Below are positions 51,547-59,204 of a stretch of 64,000 nucleotides of DNA, one piece after another. Both the position numbers and the translations under genes were made by a program. Every line of letters starts with the position of its first letter. Within the stretch, counting starts at the first letter, position 1. The notes under the pieces are model-generated. The model was not told the origin of the DNA. It saw nothing but the letters and a program-made list of their open reading frames with translations, and did not search any database. The stretch comes from Lachnoclostridium sp. UBA1175. Lineage in GTDB: Bacteria; Bacillota; Clostridia; Lachnospirales; Lachnospiraceae. The stretch spans positions 1 through 64,000 of the forward strand of contig DBYX01000003.1 of assembly GCA_002311665.1 (NCBI GenBank), read 5' to 3'.

Positions 51547-52532
51547 GTTTTCTTGAGACAAGTGGTTATGACATTTTTGAAAGCACAGGTTTCTGGGTGG
51601 CGGCGTGTATCGTCGTTCTCGTGATCCTGTTTGTGTCGTGTCTTCGCGTGGTTCCGCAGGCGCACGCATACATCGTGGAGCGCTTCGGCGGTTACCAGGA
51701 GACCTGGAGTGTAGGTATTCATCTGAAGTTCCCGTTCATTGACCGTGTGGCGCTTGACGTGCTCCTCAAGGAGCAGGTGGTGGATTTCCCGCCGCAGCCC
51801 GTGATCACGAAGGATAACGTAACGATGCAGATCGATACGGTCGTTTACTTCCAGATCACCGACCCGAAGCTGTACGCATACGGTGTGCAGAACCCGCTGA
51901 TGGCGATCGAGAACCTGACGGCAACGACACTTCGTAACATCATCGGCGACCTTGAACTGGATGAGACGCTCACCTCGCGTGAGATCATCAACGGCAAGAT
52001 GAGAGTCTCCCTTGATGAGGCGACCGACCCTTGGGGTATCAAGGTGAACCGTGTCGAGCTGAAGAACATTATGCCTCCGGCAGCGATCCGTGACGCGATG
52101 GAGAAGCAGATGAAGGCGGAGCGTGAGCGCCGTGAGTCCATCCTGATCGCAGAAGGTGAGAAGAAGTCCACGATCCTCGTCGCAGAAGGTAAGAAGGCGT
52201 CCGCAATCCTCGAGGCCGAGGCTGAGAAGGAAGCTGCGATCCTTCGCGCAGAGGCGAAGAAGGAAGCTACGATCCGCGAGGCCGAAGGTCAGGCGGAGGC
52301 GATCATGCGCGTGCAGAAGGCCAATGCCGACGGTATCCGCTTCCTGAATGAGGCGTATCCGAGCGATCCTGTGCTTCGCCTGAAGAGCCTTGAGGCATTT
52401 GCCAAGGCGGCGGACGGCAAGTCCACGAAGATCATCATCCCGTCGGAGATTCAGGGCCTTGCGGGCCTTGCAAGCGGTGTGATCGAGGCGGTCAAGAAAG
52501 ATCCCGCCGGCACGGACAAGAAAGCCGACTGA
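51540..52532 (+). CDS. SPFH/band 7 (stomatin-like) membrane protein
   Basis: A 330-residue protein with an N-terminal helix (about 15-36) and the SPFH domain: RVVPQAHAYIVERFGGYQET, QVVDFPPQPVITKDNVTMQI, LTATTLRNIIGDLELDETL and the PPAAIRDAMEKQMKAERERR helix. A long Ala/Glu coiled coil with repeats of the type AEGEKKS and AEAEKEA follows at about 190-265. Such proteins form membrane rings or microdomains and often control proteases. Partners are NfeD upstream and a rhomboid downstream. Confidence 0.92.
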   Translation: MLSFLETSGYDIFESTGFWVAACIVVLVILFVSCLRVVPQAHAYIVERFGGYQETWSVGIHLKFPFIDRVALDVLLKEQVVDFPPQPVITKDNVTMQIDTVVYFQITDPKLYAYGVQNPLMAIENLTATTLRNIIGDLELDETLTSREIINGKMRVSLDEATDPWGIKVNRVELKNIMPPAAIRDAMEKQMKAERERRESILIAEGEKKSTILVAEGKKASAILEAEAEKEAAILRAEAKKEATIREAEGQAEAIMRVQKANADGIRFLNEAYPSDPVLRLKSLEAFAKAADGKSTKIIIPSEIQGLAGLASGVIEAVKKDPAGTDKKAD

Positions 52533-52591
52533 ACGGTGCGTGACAGCGCCGCGCACGGGAGCGAACGATAAATCTGTGAGGTGATAGACCG

Positions 52592-53467
52592 GTGTGGCAT
52601 TATTCGGAAAGTGATGAATCAAAGGATGAAGCGTTTGACGATCTGAAGGATCTCGAGATTGTTGAGATCAAGAGCACGGACGTGCCGAAGGAACTTGTCG
52701 AGGAGTTTGAGAGCAACGGCTGGAAGGGAAGCGTGAAGAGCTTCTTCAAAGGCAGGGCCAGCGCCGGTTACGGCGACAGCTGGCTGAGCGGTTTTCGCGA
52801 GTGCTACCTGACGCACATCATAATGGCGATCAATCTGTTCACGTTCTTTCTGCAGCTTGTGTTCCGCACGGGGGACGGTGTGGACCGTCTGGTGGAGGCC
52901 GGAAGCCTGTCGTGGCCCACGGTCGTATACAAGGGACAGGTGTACCGCCTGTTTACCTGTCAGGTGCTTCATGCGAACGTCGCGCATCTGCTCGGCAATA
53001 TGGTCGTTCTGATGTTTGCCGGCAATATGCTGGAGAAGCGTTTCTCGAGATTTCGCGTGATGCTGATCTACATCATCGGCGGACTCGGATCCTCGCTCGT
53101 CTCGATGACGATCGGGCATTTCTATCCGACGATACTGACATACCGCTTCTACAATATCAAGCTCTACGAGTACGAGGTTTACGACATTCCGTCCATCGGT
53201 GCCTCCGGTGCGATCGCGGCCATGCTCGGCGCGATCATACTGTACAAACTGTTCTGGAGCGAGCCGCTCGACGGTTACCACGAGTCGAGCTGGAAACCGA
53301 TCATCGAGCTGCTGGTGTTCTTCGAGATCATCGAGATCGTAAGCGGTTTTTTCCAGAGTACTCCGGGCGTGGACAACGCGGGACACATCGGCGGCCTTAT
53401 CGCGGGTGTGCTCACGACATTCGCGTTTATGCTGATCGAGTACAGGCGTCAGTCCAAGTGGGACTAG
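52592..53467 (+). CDS. Rhomboid family intramembrane serine protease
   Basis: A 291-residue protein with a soluble acidic N-terminus of about 70 residues and six helices. The catalytic Ser is S205 in IGASGAIAAM and the His is H265 in AGHIGGLIAG. HANVAHLLGNMVVLMFAGNM is the family's His/Asn helix. It should cut membrane proteins within or near the bilayer. The start codon is GTG at 52592 with GAGGTG eight bases upstream. It lies 59 bases after the SPFH gene and ends the unit, an unusual but sensible link because SPFH proteins often scaffold proteases. Confidence 0.9.
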   Translation: MWHYSESDESKDEAFDDLKDLEIVEIKSTDVPKELVEEFESNGWKGSVKSFFKGRASAGYGDSWLSGFRECYLTHIIMAINLFTFFLQLVFRTGDGVDRLVEAGSLSWPTVVYKGQVYRLFTCQVLHANVAHLLGNMVVLMFAGNMLEKRFSRFRVMLIYIIGGLGSSLVSMTIGHFYPTILTYRFYNIKLYEYEVYDIPSIGASGAIAAMLGAIILYKLFWSEPLDGYHESSWKPIIELLVFFEIIEIVSGFFQSTPGVDNAGHIGGLIAGVLTTFAFMLIEYRRQSKWD

Positions 53468-53520
53468 CCGCGGGATAATCCGCGAGTGACGGTTATATAC
53501 GTAAAAATGAGCGCAAGAAA

Positions 53521-53552
53521 GCGCCGGTTCCTTCGGGAGCCGGCGCTTTTTT
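53521..53552. terminator. Bidirectional terminator between rhomboid and pyrI
   Basis: GCGCCGGTTCC (53521-53531) pairs with GGAGCCGGCGC (53536-53546) with one G-U pair and a TTCG tetraloop closed by C-G. Six T follow on the plus strand and an A-rich stretch precedes it, so it can serve both convergent genes. A smaller hairpin, CGCGG/CCGCG (53469-53484), precedes it. Confidence 0.9.
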
Positions 53553-53555
53553 CGT

Positions 53556-53987
53556 TTAAACGTTTGTTTCTTTGTACTTCTGCTCGCAGTAGACGCAACG
53601 GTATATGCGTTTTTCCTTGTTGGTCAGGCGGAAGCGGTGCGGCAGCTCCTGCTCGATCGAAGTGATGCATCGCGGGTTTTTGCAGCGCAAAATGTTGGTT
53701 ACCTCCTCGGGCAGGCGCACGCGGCGCTTTTCGACGATGACATCGTTCTCGATGATGTTGAGTGTGATGTCGGGATCGAGCACGGCGAGCGCGTCGAGGT
53801 CCGGAAGAATGGGACCTTCGATCTTGATGATGTCCTTGCGGCCCATCTTGTTCGAGGTCGCGTTCTTAATGATGGCGACGCAGCAGTCGAGTTTGCCGAG
53901 CTCAAGATACTCGTAGATCTGCATTCCCTGGCCGGCTTTGATATGGTCGATGACGACTCCCTGGTGAAGTCCTCCGATGTTCAGCAT
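53556..53987 (-). CDS. pyrI: Aspartate carbamoyltransferase regulatory chain
   Basis: A 143-residue regulatory subunit that binds CTP/ATP and gives ATCase its allosteric control. The N-terminal nucleotide-binding part begins MLNIGGLHQGVVIDHIKAGQ; the zinc site is C102, C107, C131 and C134 in RCKNPRCITS and RCVYCEQKY. Start at 53987 has GGAGGT on the minus strand, directly after pyrB. A longer frame into pyrB is rejected. Confidence 0.96.
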   Translation of the reverse strand: MLNIGGLHQGVVIDHIKAGQGMQIYEYLELGKLDCCVAIIKNATSNKMGRKDIIKIEGPILPDLDALAVLDPDITLNIIENDVIVEKRRVRLPEEVTNILRCKNPRCITSIEQELPHRFRLTNKEKRIYRCVYCEQKYKETNV

Positions 53988-54000
53988 TGTCGGTACCTCC

Positions 54001-54933
54001 TTATGCTTGCGGGATGCGGTCCTTAAGACCAAGTAACAGTATGATGAGGGCCATTCGCGCGTACACGCCGAAGCCCGCCTGGCGGAAGTAGGCGGCGCGG
54101 GGGTCGGAGTCGACCTCCACGGAGATCTCATTCACGCGGGGCAGGGGATGCAGCACGAACATATCGTCACGGGCCAGCTTCATTTTCTCCGGAGTGAGAA
54201 TGAAGGAATTCTTCAGGCGGATGTAATCCTCCTCGTTGAAGAAACGCTCGCGCTGTACGCGGGTCATATAGAGAATGTCGAGTTCCGGCATAACCTCATC
54301 GAGGGAGCGGACCTCCTTGTAGGGGATGCCGCGCGCATCGAGCACCTCCTCCTTGAGGTAGGTGGGGATGCGGAGCTCCTCGGGGCTGATGAGGATGAAG
54401 CGGATGTTGTCGTAGCGGACCATCGCGTTGATGAGCGAGTGGACGGTGCGGCCGAACTTGAGGTCGCCGCACAGACCGATCGTCATATTGTCGAGGCGTC
54501 CCTTGAGCTCGAGGATGGTGAGAAGGTCGGTGAGCGTCTGCGTCGGATGGTTGTGTCCGCCGTCACCAGCGTTGATCACCGGGATGCGCGAGTGCTTGGA
54601 GGCAACGAACGGAGCGCCCTCCTTCGGGTGGCGCATTGCGCAGATGTCCGCGTAGTAGGAGATGATCTGGATCGTGTCGGAGACACTCTCGCCCTTGGCT
54701 GCGGAGCTGGAGTCTGCGCTCTGGAAACCGAGGACGGAACCTCCGAGATTGAGCATCGCGGCCTCAAAACTGAGACGCGTTCTCGTGCTCGGCTCGTAGA
54801 AGCAGGTCGCGAGTTTCTTTCCGTCGCATACCTTGCGGTAGCGCTCGGGGTCTTTCATGATGTCCTGCGCCAGCGAAAGAAGCTCGGAGAGCTCCTCGGG
54901 CGTGAGGTCCATCGGGCTGATGAGATGTTTCAT
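54001..54933 (-). CDS. pyrB: Aspartate carbamoyltransferase catalytic chain
   Basis: Joins carbamoyl phosphate and aspartate, the committed step of pyrimidine synthesis. STRTRLSFEAAM is the carbamoyl-phosphate loop and HPTQTLTDLLTI and HPLPRVNEI are further active-site segments. The 310 residues fit the PyrB type that pairs with PyrI. The ribosome site GGAAAGGA precedes the ATG. It lies 14 bases before pyrI. The 110-base leader shows a CGGGCA/TGCCCG hairpin (54988-55005) but no PyrR attenuator or clear promoter that I can point to. Confidence 0.97.
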   Translation of the reverse strand: MKHLISPMDLTPEELSELLSLAQDIMKDPERYRKVCDGKKLATCFYEPSTRTRLSFEAAMLNLGGSVLGFQSADSSSAAKGESVSDTIQIISYYADICAMRHPKEGAPFVASKHSRIPVINAGDGGHNHPTQTLTDLLTILELKGRLDNMTIGLCGDLKFGRTVHSLINAMVRYDNIRFILISPEELRIPTYLKEEVLDARGIPYKEVRSLDEVMPELDILYMTRVQRERFFNEEDYIRLKNSFILTPEKMKLARDDMFVLHPLPRVNEISVEVDSDPRAAYFRQAGFGVYARMALIILLLGLKDRIPQA

Positions 54934-55044
54934 GGCAGTCCTTTCCGGTCATAGACCTGTGTGGAGTTCGCGCAAGCATATGCGCCTCGGGCAAATCCGT
55001 GCCCGGCGGTGCGCAGCCCATCCGCGCCTGCGGAAGTCTGCGAC

Positions 55045-55079
55045 GAACAAAAGCCTTACGGGGAATTACTCCGTAAGGC
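55045..55079 (-). terminator. Terminator of uxaC, overlapping its stop codon
   Basis: On the minus strand GCCTTACGG and CCGTAAGGC (55071-55079 and 55053-55061) form a perfect nine-base stem, with TTTTG after it. The uxaC TAA (55066-55068) lies in the loop. Confidence 0.85.
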
Positions 55080-56478
55080 CGAAATCAAAGTATCGATTGC
55101 AATTGTTGAATGAAATGTCACTCACGAGTCCGCCGAGGACCGTGAGATCACAGGGGTATTCGCCGTTTGTAACCCAGGTGCCGATCAGGTTGCAGAGAAT
55201 GCGTCGGAAATACTCATGGCGTGTGTAGGAGAGGAAACTGCGCGAATCGGTGAGCATACCGACGAAGTTGCCGAGCACACCGAGGTTTGCGAGCGTCGTG
55301 AGCTGCTCCTCCATGCCTTTCTTATTGTCGTTGAACCACCAGGCGGAACCCTGCTGTACCTTGCCGGCGCAGGAACTGTCGGCAAAACATCCGACGATCG
55401 TGCCGATCGCGGCATTGTCGGTCGGGTTCAGCGAGTAGAGGATCGTTCTGGGAAGCGAGTCCGTCTTGCAGAGCGAGTTGAGGAAGTCCGCAAGCTCCGC
55501 TGCGGGCGTGTAATCATCGATGCAGTCGCAGCCGTTGTTCGCGCCGGACTGAAGGAAAAGTCTTGTGTTGTTGTCTCTCTTGACGCCGTAGTGCAGCTGC
55601 ATCACCCAGCCGGCCTTCGTGTATTCCGAGGCGAGGAACGACAGGAGATTGGTCTTGAACTGCAACTGCTCGTAAAGCTCCACAGGTTCGCTGTTCATCG
55701 CCTTGCGGAAAATCTCTTCCGCCTGCGCGTCGGAGCACGGAGCGTACATAACATAGGGAAGACTGTGGTCTGCGGTCCTGCAGCCGTTGTCTGCGAAGAA
55801 AGCGATCCTCTCGCGAAGGGCGTCCTTGAGATCCGTGTAGAGCGTGACGGGACGGTTCACCGAGCGTCCGAGCTCACCGCGGATATACGCCGCGAAATCC
55901 TTCTTCTCTATGCCGAGGGCGCGATCCGGACGGAACGCCGGAAGAACCTTCACGGGGAAGGTCATATCCATGGCGATCAGACGATGCCAGCGAAGATCGT
56001 CGGCGGGATCGTCGGTCGTGCAGAGAAGTTTCACGTTGGAACGGCGGATGATGCCGCGCGCGGACATGGAGGGATCCTCGAGAACCTGGTTGCACAGGTC
56101 GTAGATACGGCGGGCACTCTCACGCGAGAGCGGCTCCGTGATGCCGAAGTAACGCTGAAGCTCGAGATGGCTCCAGTGGTAGAGAGGGTTGCCGACGGCA
56201 CGCTCGAGCGTTGCCGCGAAGGCGGCAAACTTCTCGTACGGGTCACCGTCGCCGGTGATGAGCTCCTCGGGAACACCGTTTAAGCGCATCGCGCGCCACT
56301 TGTAGTGGTCGGCGCCGAGCCACAGATCGGTGATGGAGGAGAAACGCACATCCTTGGCAATCTCCTCCGCGGGAATATGACAATGGTAATCAATGACGGG
56401 CATCTCGGAGGCGTACTGGTGATACAGAACGCGCGCCGTCTCGTTGGTCAGAAGAAAATTGTCATCCATAAATACCAT
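55066..56478 (-). CDS. uxaC: Glucuronate isomerase UxaC
   Basis: Turns D-glucuronate into D-fructuronate (and galacturonate into tagaturonate). The 470-residue protein has the amidohydrolase-type start YHCHIPAEEIAKD and the conserved RIYDLCNQVL, TTDDPADDLRWH and GMLTDSRSFLSYTRHEYFRR segments. Start ATG at 56478 has a minus-strand GGAGGT eight bases away. It has its own promoter and terminator and faces kdgK across a divergent intergenic region, so both steps can be controlled together. Supplies substrate to uxuB (23451). Confidence 0.96.
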   Translation of the reverse strand: MVFMDDNFLLTNETARVLYHQYASEMPVIDYHCHIPAEEIAKDVRFSSITDLWLGADHYKWRAMRLNGVPEELITGDGDPYEKFAAFAATLERAVGNPLYHWSHLELQRYFGITEPLSRESARRIYDLCNQVLEDPSMSARGIIRRSNVKLLCTTDDPADDLRWHRLIAMDMTFPVKVLPAFRPDRALGIEKKDFAAYIRGELGRSVNRPVTLYTDLKDALRERIAFFADNGCRTADHSLPYVMYAPCSDAQAEEIFRKAMNSEPVELYEQLQFKTNLLSFLASEYTKAGWVMQLHYGVKRDNNTRLFLQSGANNGCDCIDDYTPAAELADFLNSLCKTDSLPRTILYSLNPTDNAAIGTIVGCFADSSCAGKVQQGSAWWFNDNKKGMEEQLTTLANLGVLGNFVGMLTDSRSFLSYTRHEYFRRILCNLIGTWVTNGEYPCDLTVLGGLVSDISFNNCNRYFDFGLTE

Positions 56479-56522
56479 ATGTCGGTACCTCCCGGTAAAG
56501 CTCCTCGGAACTTTTCCACGGA

Positions 56523-56551
56523 ACTATACCACATTGCGGAAAATGTGTCAA
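56523..56551 (-). promoter_or_regulatory. Promoter of uxaC with inverted repeat in the spacer
   Basis: On the minus strand TTGACA (56546-56551), 17 bases, TATAGT (56523-56528). The spacer holds the inverted repeat CACATT-6-AATGTG (56530-56547), which overlaps the -35 end and is a good operator candidate. Confidence 0.75.
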
Positions 56552-56644
56552 GGCATTACGGGGCTTATTTCTCGGAAAATCAAAGCAAAAACACAAAGTA
56601 TGGTGGCGACCGCTTTTCACGCATACAAAATGTAAGAAAACGGC

Positions 56645-56673
56645 TTGAAGAGCGCGAAAAACTGTGCTATAGT
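56645..56673 (+). promoter_or_regulatory. Promoter of kdgK
   Basis: TTGAAG (56645-56650), 17 bases, TATAGT (56668-56673), with TGC before the -10 (extended -10). It is divergent from the uxaC promoter about 95 bases away. Confidence 0.75.
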
Positions 56674-56731
56674 ATTCTAAGTATTTTCTATGTATGAACT
56701 CATTTTTTATTGCGGAGGATAGATATACGAT

Positions 56732-57754
56732 ATGGCTCAGATCGTGACGCTCGGTGAGATTATGCTTCGGCTCTCCACACCCGGTTATCAGAGGTTCGTT
56801 CAGGCCGATACGTTCGACGTATGCTACGGCGGCGGCGAGGCCAATGTCGCTGTTTCCCTGGCGGGTTTCGGATACGACGTTTCGTACGTGACCAAACTGC
56901 CCGACAACGAGATCGGTGACAGCGCGCTTATGGCGCTTCGCAGGGAGGGCATCGACTGCTCGCACATCGTGCGCGGCGGCAGCAGACTCGGCATATATTA
57001 TCTGGAAACCGGCGCTTCGGTACGCCCGTCGAAGGTGATCTACGACCGCGCGAACTCGTCGATCGCGGAGGCTGTCCCGGAGGATTTTGATTTCGATGCG
57101 ATCTTCGAAGGCGCAAAATGGTTCCATTTTACGGGGATCACGCCCGCTTTGAGTGACACGGCCGCGGCTGTCACGAAAGCCGCATTGATCGCGGCGAAAA
57201 AGCACGGACTCACGGTGTCGTGCGACCTCAACTACCGCAAGAAGCTTTGGAGCAGCGAGAAGGCGAAGGCGGTGATGACCGACCTGATGCAGTACGTTGA
57301 CGTGTGCATCGGCAATGAGGAGGACGCGCAGAAGGTGCTCGGGTTTGTGCCCGGCAACACGGATGTGACCAAGGGCTCTCTTGAGCTTGCCGGATACGAG
57401 TCGATGTTCCGTGAGATGAAGGAGCGCTTCGGCTTCCGCTATGTTGTGAGTTCTCTCCGCGAGAGTTTCTCCGCGACGGACAATGCTTGGTCGGCGGCGA
57501 TCTACGATGGTGAGAAGTTCTGTCATTCGAAGACATACAAGCTTCATATCGTGGACCGCGTAGGCGGCGGAGATTCATTCGCGGCAGGTCTGATCTGCGG
57601 ACTGATGGACGGCAAGAGTGCCGCGGAAGCGCTTGAGTTTGCCGTGGCGGCGAGCGCATTGAAGCACACGATCCCGGGCGATTTCAACCACGTGAAACGC
57701 GCCGAGGTCGAGACGCTTGCGGGCGGAGACGGAAGCGGCCGCGTGCAGCGGTAA
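56732..57754 (+). CDS. kdgK: 2-keto-3-deoxygluconate kinase (PfkB family)
   Basis: Phosphorylates 2-keto-3-deoxygluconate at O6, the last uronate step before aldol cleavage. The 340-residue protein has the ribokinase fold: IVTLGEIMLRLSTPGYQRF at the start, CYGGGEANVAVSLAGFGYDV, and the catalytic loop RVGGGDSFAAG near residue 277. The KdgK-like Arg-rich RLGIYYLETGASVRPSKV segment supports the substrate call over other sugar kinases. GGAGG precedes the ATG. It is divergent from uxaC. The KDPG aldolase is not next to it. Confidence 0.88.
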   Translation: MAQIVTLGEIMLRLSTPGYQRFVQADTFDVCYGGGEANVAVSLAGFGYDVSYVTKLPDNEIGDSALMALRREGIDCSHIVRGGSRLGIYYLETGASVRPSKVIYDRANSSIAEAVPEDFDFDAIFEGAKWFHFTGITPALSDTAAAVTKAALIAAKKHGLTVSCDLNYRKKLWSSEKAKAVMTDLMQYVDVCIGNEEDAQKVLGFVPGNTDVTKGSLELAGYESMFREMKERFGFRYVVSSLRESFSATDNAWSAAIYDGEKFCHSKTYKLHIVDRVGGGDSFAAGLICGLMDGKSAAEALEFAVAASALKHTIPGDFNHVKRAEVETLAGGDGSGRVQR

Positions 57755-57773
57755 CAATTTACAGAGTGACCGA

Positions 57774-57823
57774 CGGGCGAAGCCCGAGGCATATAAAAAG
57801 AAACCGGCGGGTGAGGGAACCCG
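57774..57823 (+). other. Two small hairpins between kdgK and the DUF4867 gene
   Basis: CGGGC-GAA-GCCCG (57774-57786) and CGGGT-6-ACCCG (57808-57823). Neither has a T-run; likely leader or processing structures, or chance. Confidence 0.35.
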
Positions 57824-57854
57824 TGGCGGATAGACAACAGGAGGGAAAGGTACT

Positions 57855-58496
57855 ATGAAGATTCAAAATGTCAATGATGCCGCTTTTGAGGCATACGGAC
57901 GGGTTGTTACGGGGTATGATACGGACGAGCTTCTCAAGGTTCTCACGGAGACGACGCCCGCACCGGTTGATGCGGTTGTGTATGTTCCGTCGGACGCAAA
58001 CCTCGAGGCTACTCCGGCGATGGCGGATTTTACGTACAACTGCTACGGCGGAATGCCGATCCAGATCGGATACTGCAACGGAACGAACACGAAGCTCAAC
58101 TGTCTTGAGTATCATCGCGACAGCGAGATCGATATCGCGGCGACGGACTGCATTTTACTGCTCGCGAGACAGCAGGACTGCATGGGCAAAATGCTCGACA
58201 CATCGAAGGTGGAGGCGTTCTTCTGCCCGGCGGGAACCAGCGTGGAGCTCTACGCAACGACGCTTCACTATGCACCCTGCAGCGCGAAGCTCGGCGCACA
58301 GTTCCGTGTGGTTATCGTGCTTCCGAAGGGAACGAACTACGACAAGCCGCAGATTACCGTGAAGAACGCGGATGACGCGAGACTGTTCGCATCCAACAAG
58401 TGGCTCATCGCTCACCCGGAGGCATCCGAGGCGAAGCAGGGCGCTGTGATCGGACTCACCGGTGTCAACATCGACATCGCGGACGACATCAAGTGA
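57855..58496 (+). CDS. DUF4867-type cupin-like protein
   Basis: A 213-residue soluble protein that resembles DUF4867, a clostridial family with a cupin/ureidoglycolate-lyase-like fold; this is recognised by pattern only. Candidate metal residues are in LEYHRDSEIDI and AFFCPAGTSVELYATTLHYAP. The start has AGGAGGGAAAGG upstream. It follows kdgK by 100 bases with no terminator between, so a role in sugar-acid or keto-sugar metabolism is plausible but unproven. Confidence 0.7.
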   Translation: MKIQNVNDAAFEAYGRVVTGYDTDELLKVLTETTPAPVDAVVYVPSDANLEATPAMADFTYNCYGGMPIQIGYCNGTNTKLNCLEYHRDSEIDIAATDCILLLARQQDCMGKMLDTSKVEAFFCPAGTSVELYATTLHYAPCSAKLGAQFRVVIVLPKGTNYDKPQITVKNADDARLFASNKWLIAHPEASEAKQGAVIGLTGVNIDIADDIK

Positions 58497-58551
58497 TCAT
58501 TGACTGTGACAGGCGCGGAAAGCAAGCATTTTACGAGTAAGAGGTAACAGT

Positions 58552-59022
58552 ATGAAGTGTCCATATTGCGGAACAGAGAACACGAGAGTGATCGACTCGA
58601 GACCCGTGGAGGAGTCCAACTCCATCCGTCGCAGAAGACAGTGCGACGAGTGCGACAAGCGGTTTACTACCTATGAGAAAGTGGAGACGATCCCGCTTGT
58701 GGTCATCAAGAAGGGCAATGTCCGTCAGACATATGACCGCGCGAAGATCGAAGCAGGCGTTTACGCCTCCTGCCATAAGCGTCCGATCAGCGTGGAACAG
58801 ATCCGGCAGCTGGTCGACGAGGTCGAGACGGAGATATTCTCTATGGAAGAGAAGGAGATCCCGAGCTACCGCATCGGTGAGCTTGTGATGGACAAACTCA
58901 AGAAACTCGACGAGGTGGCGTATGTCCGTTTCGCGTCCGTATACCGCGAGTTTAAGGATGTCAACACCTTCATGGATGAGCTGAAGACGCTTCTCGACCA
59001 CGAGGACAATTCGGCGAAGTAG
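58552..59022 (+). CDS. nrdR: Transcriptional repressor NrdR
   Basis: ATP/dATP-sensing repressor of ribonucleotide reductase genes. The N-terminal zinc ribbon has CPYC (after the start KCPYCGTENT) and CDEC; the ATP-cone follows (VVIKKGNVRQTYDRAKIEAG). The family's VIDSRPVEESNSIRRRRQC is present. At 156 residues it is normal. AGAGGTAAC precedes the ATG. No nrd gene or NrdR box was seen in this window, so its targets lie elsewhere. Confidence 0.97.
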   Translation: MKCPYCGTENTRVIDSRPVEESNSIRRRRQCDECDKRFTTYEKVETIPLVVIKKGNVRQTYDRAKIEAGVYASCHKRPISVEQIRQLVDEVETEIFSMEEKEIPSYRIGELVMDKLKKLDEVAYVRFASVYREFKDVNTFMDELKTLLDHEDNSAK

Positions 59023-59084
59023 ACGAATATGCCGCAGGCATTTCGTCGGTTTGACAATTGAATTTCGGTTTGCCTTGTACTTGG

Positions 59085-59117
59085 GCGGTCTTTCGTGAAA
59101 ATGAAAGACCGCTTTTT
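59085..59117 (+). terminator. Strong terminator after nrdR
   Basis: GCGGTCTTTC (59085-59094) pairs perfectly with GAAAGACCGC (59103-59112) over eight bases, followed by five T. Confidence 0.9.
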
Positions 59118-59204
59118 CTGTTATCCTGCGAATGGATTCGGCGGCGCGGAAAATGTATGATGTACGCAATATCAGAGCACAAGAGGCTCTGTGCGGAGGT
59201 AGGT

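Noticed and set aside
59051..59080. TTGACA that could be a promoter before comM
   Set aside because: No acceptable -10 at 16-18 bases, and it lies upstream of the nrdR terminator.
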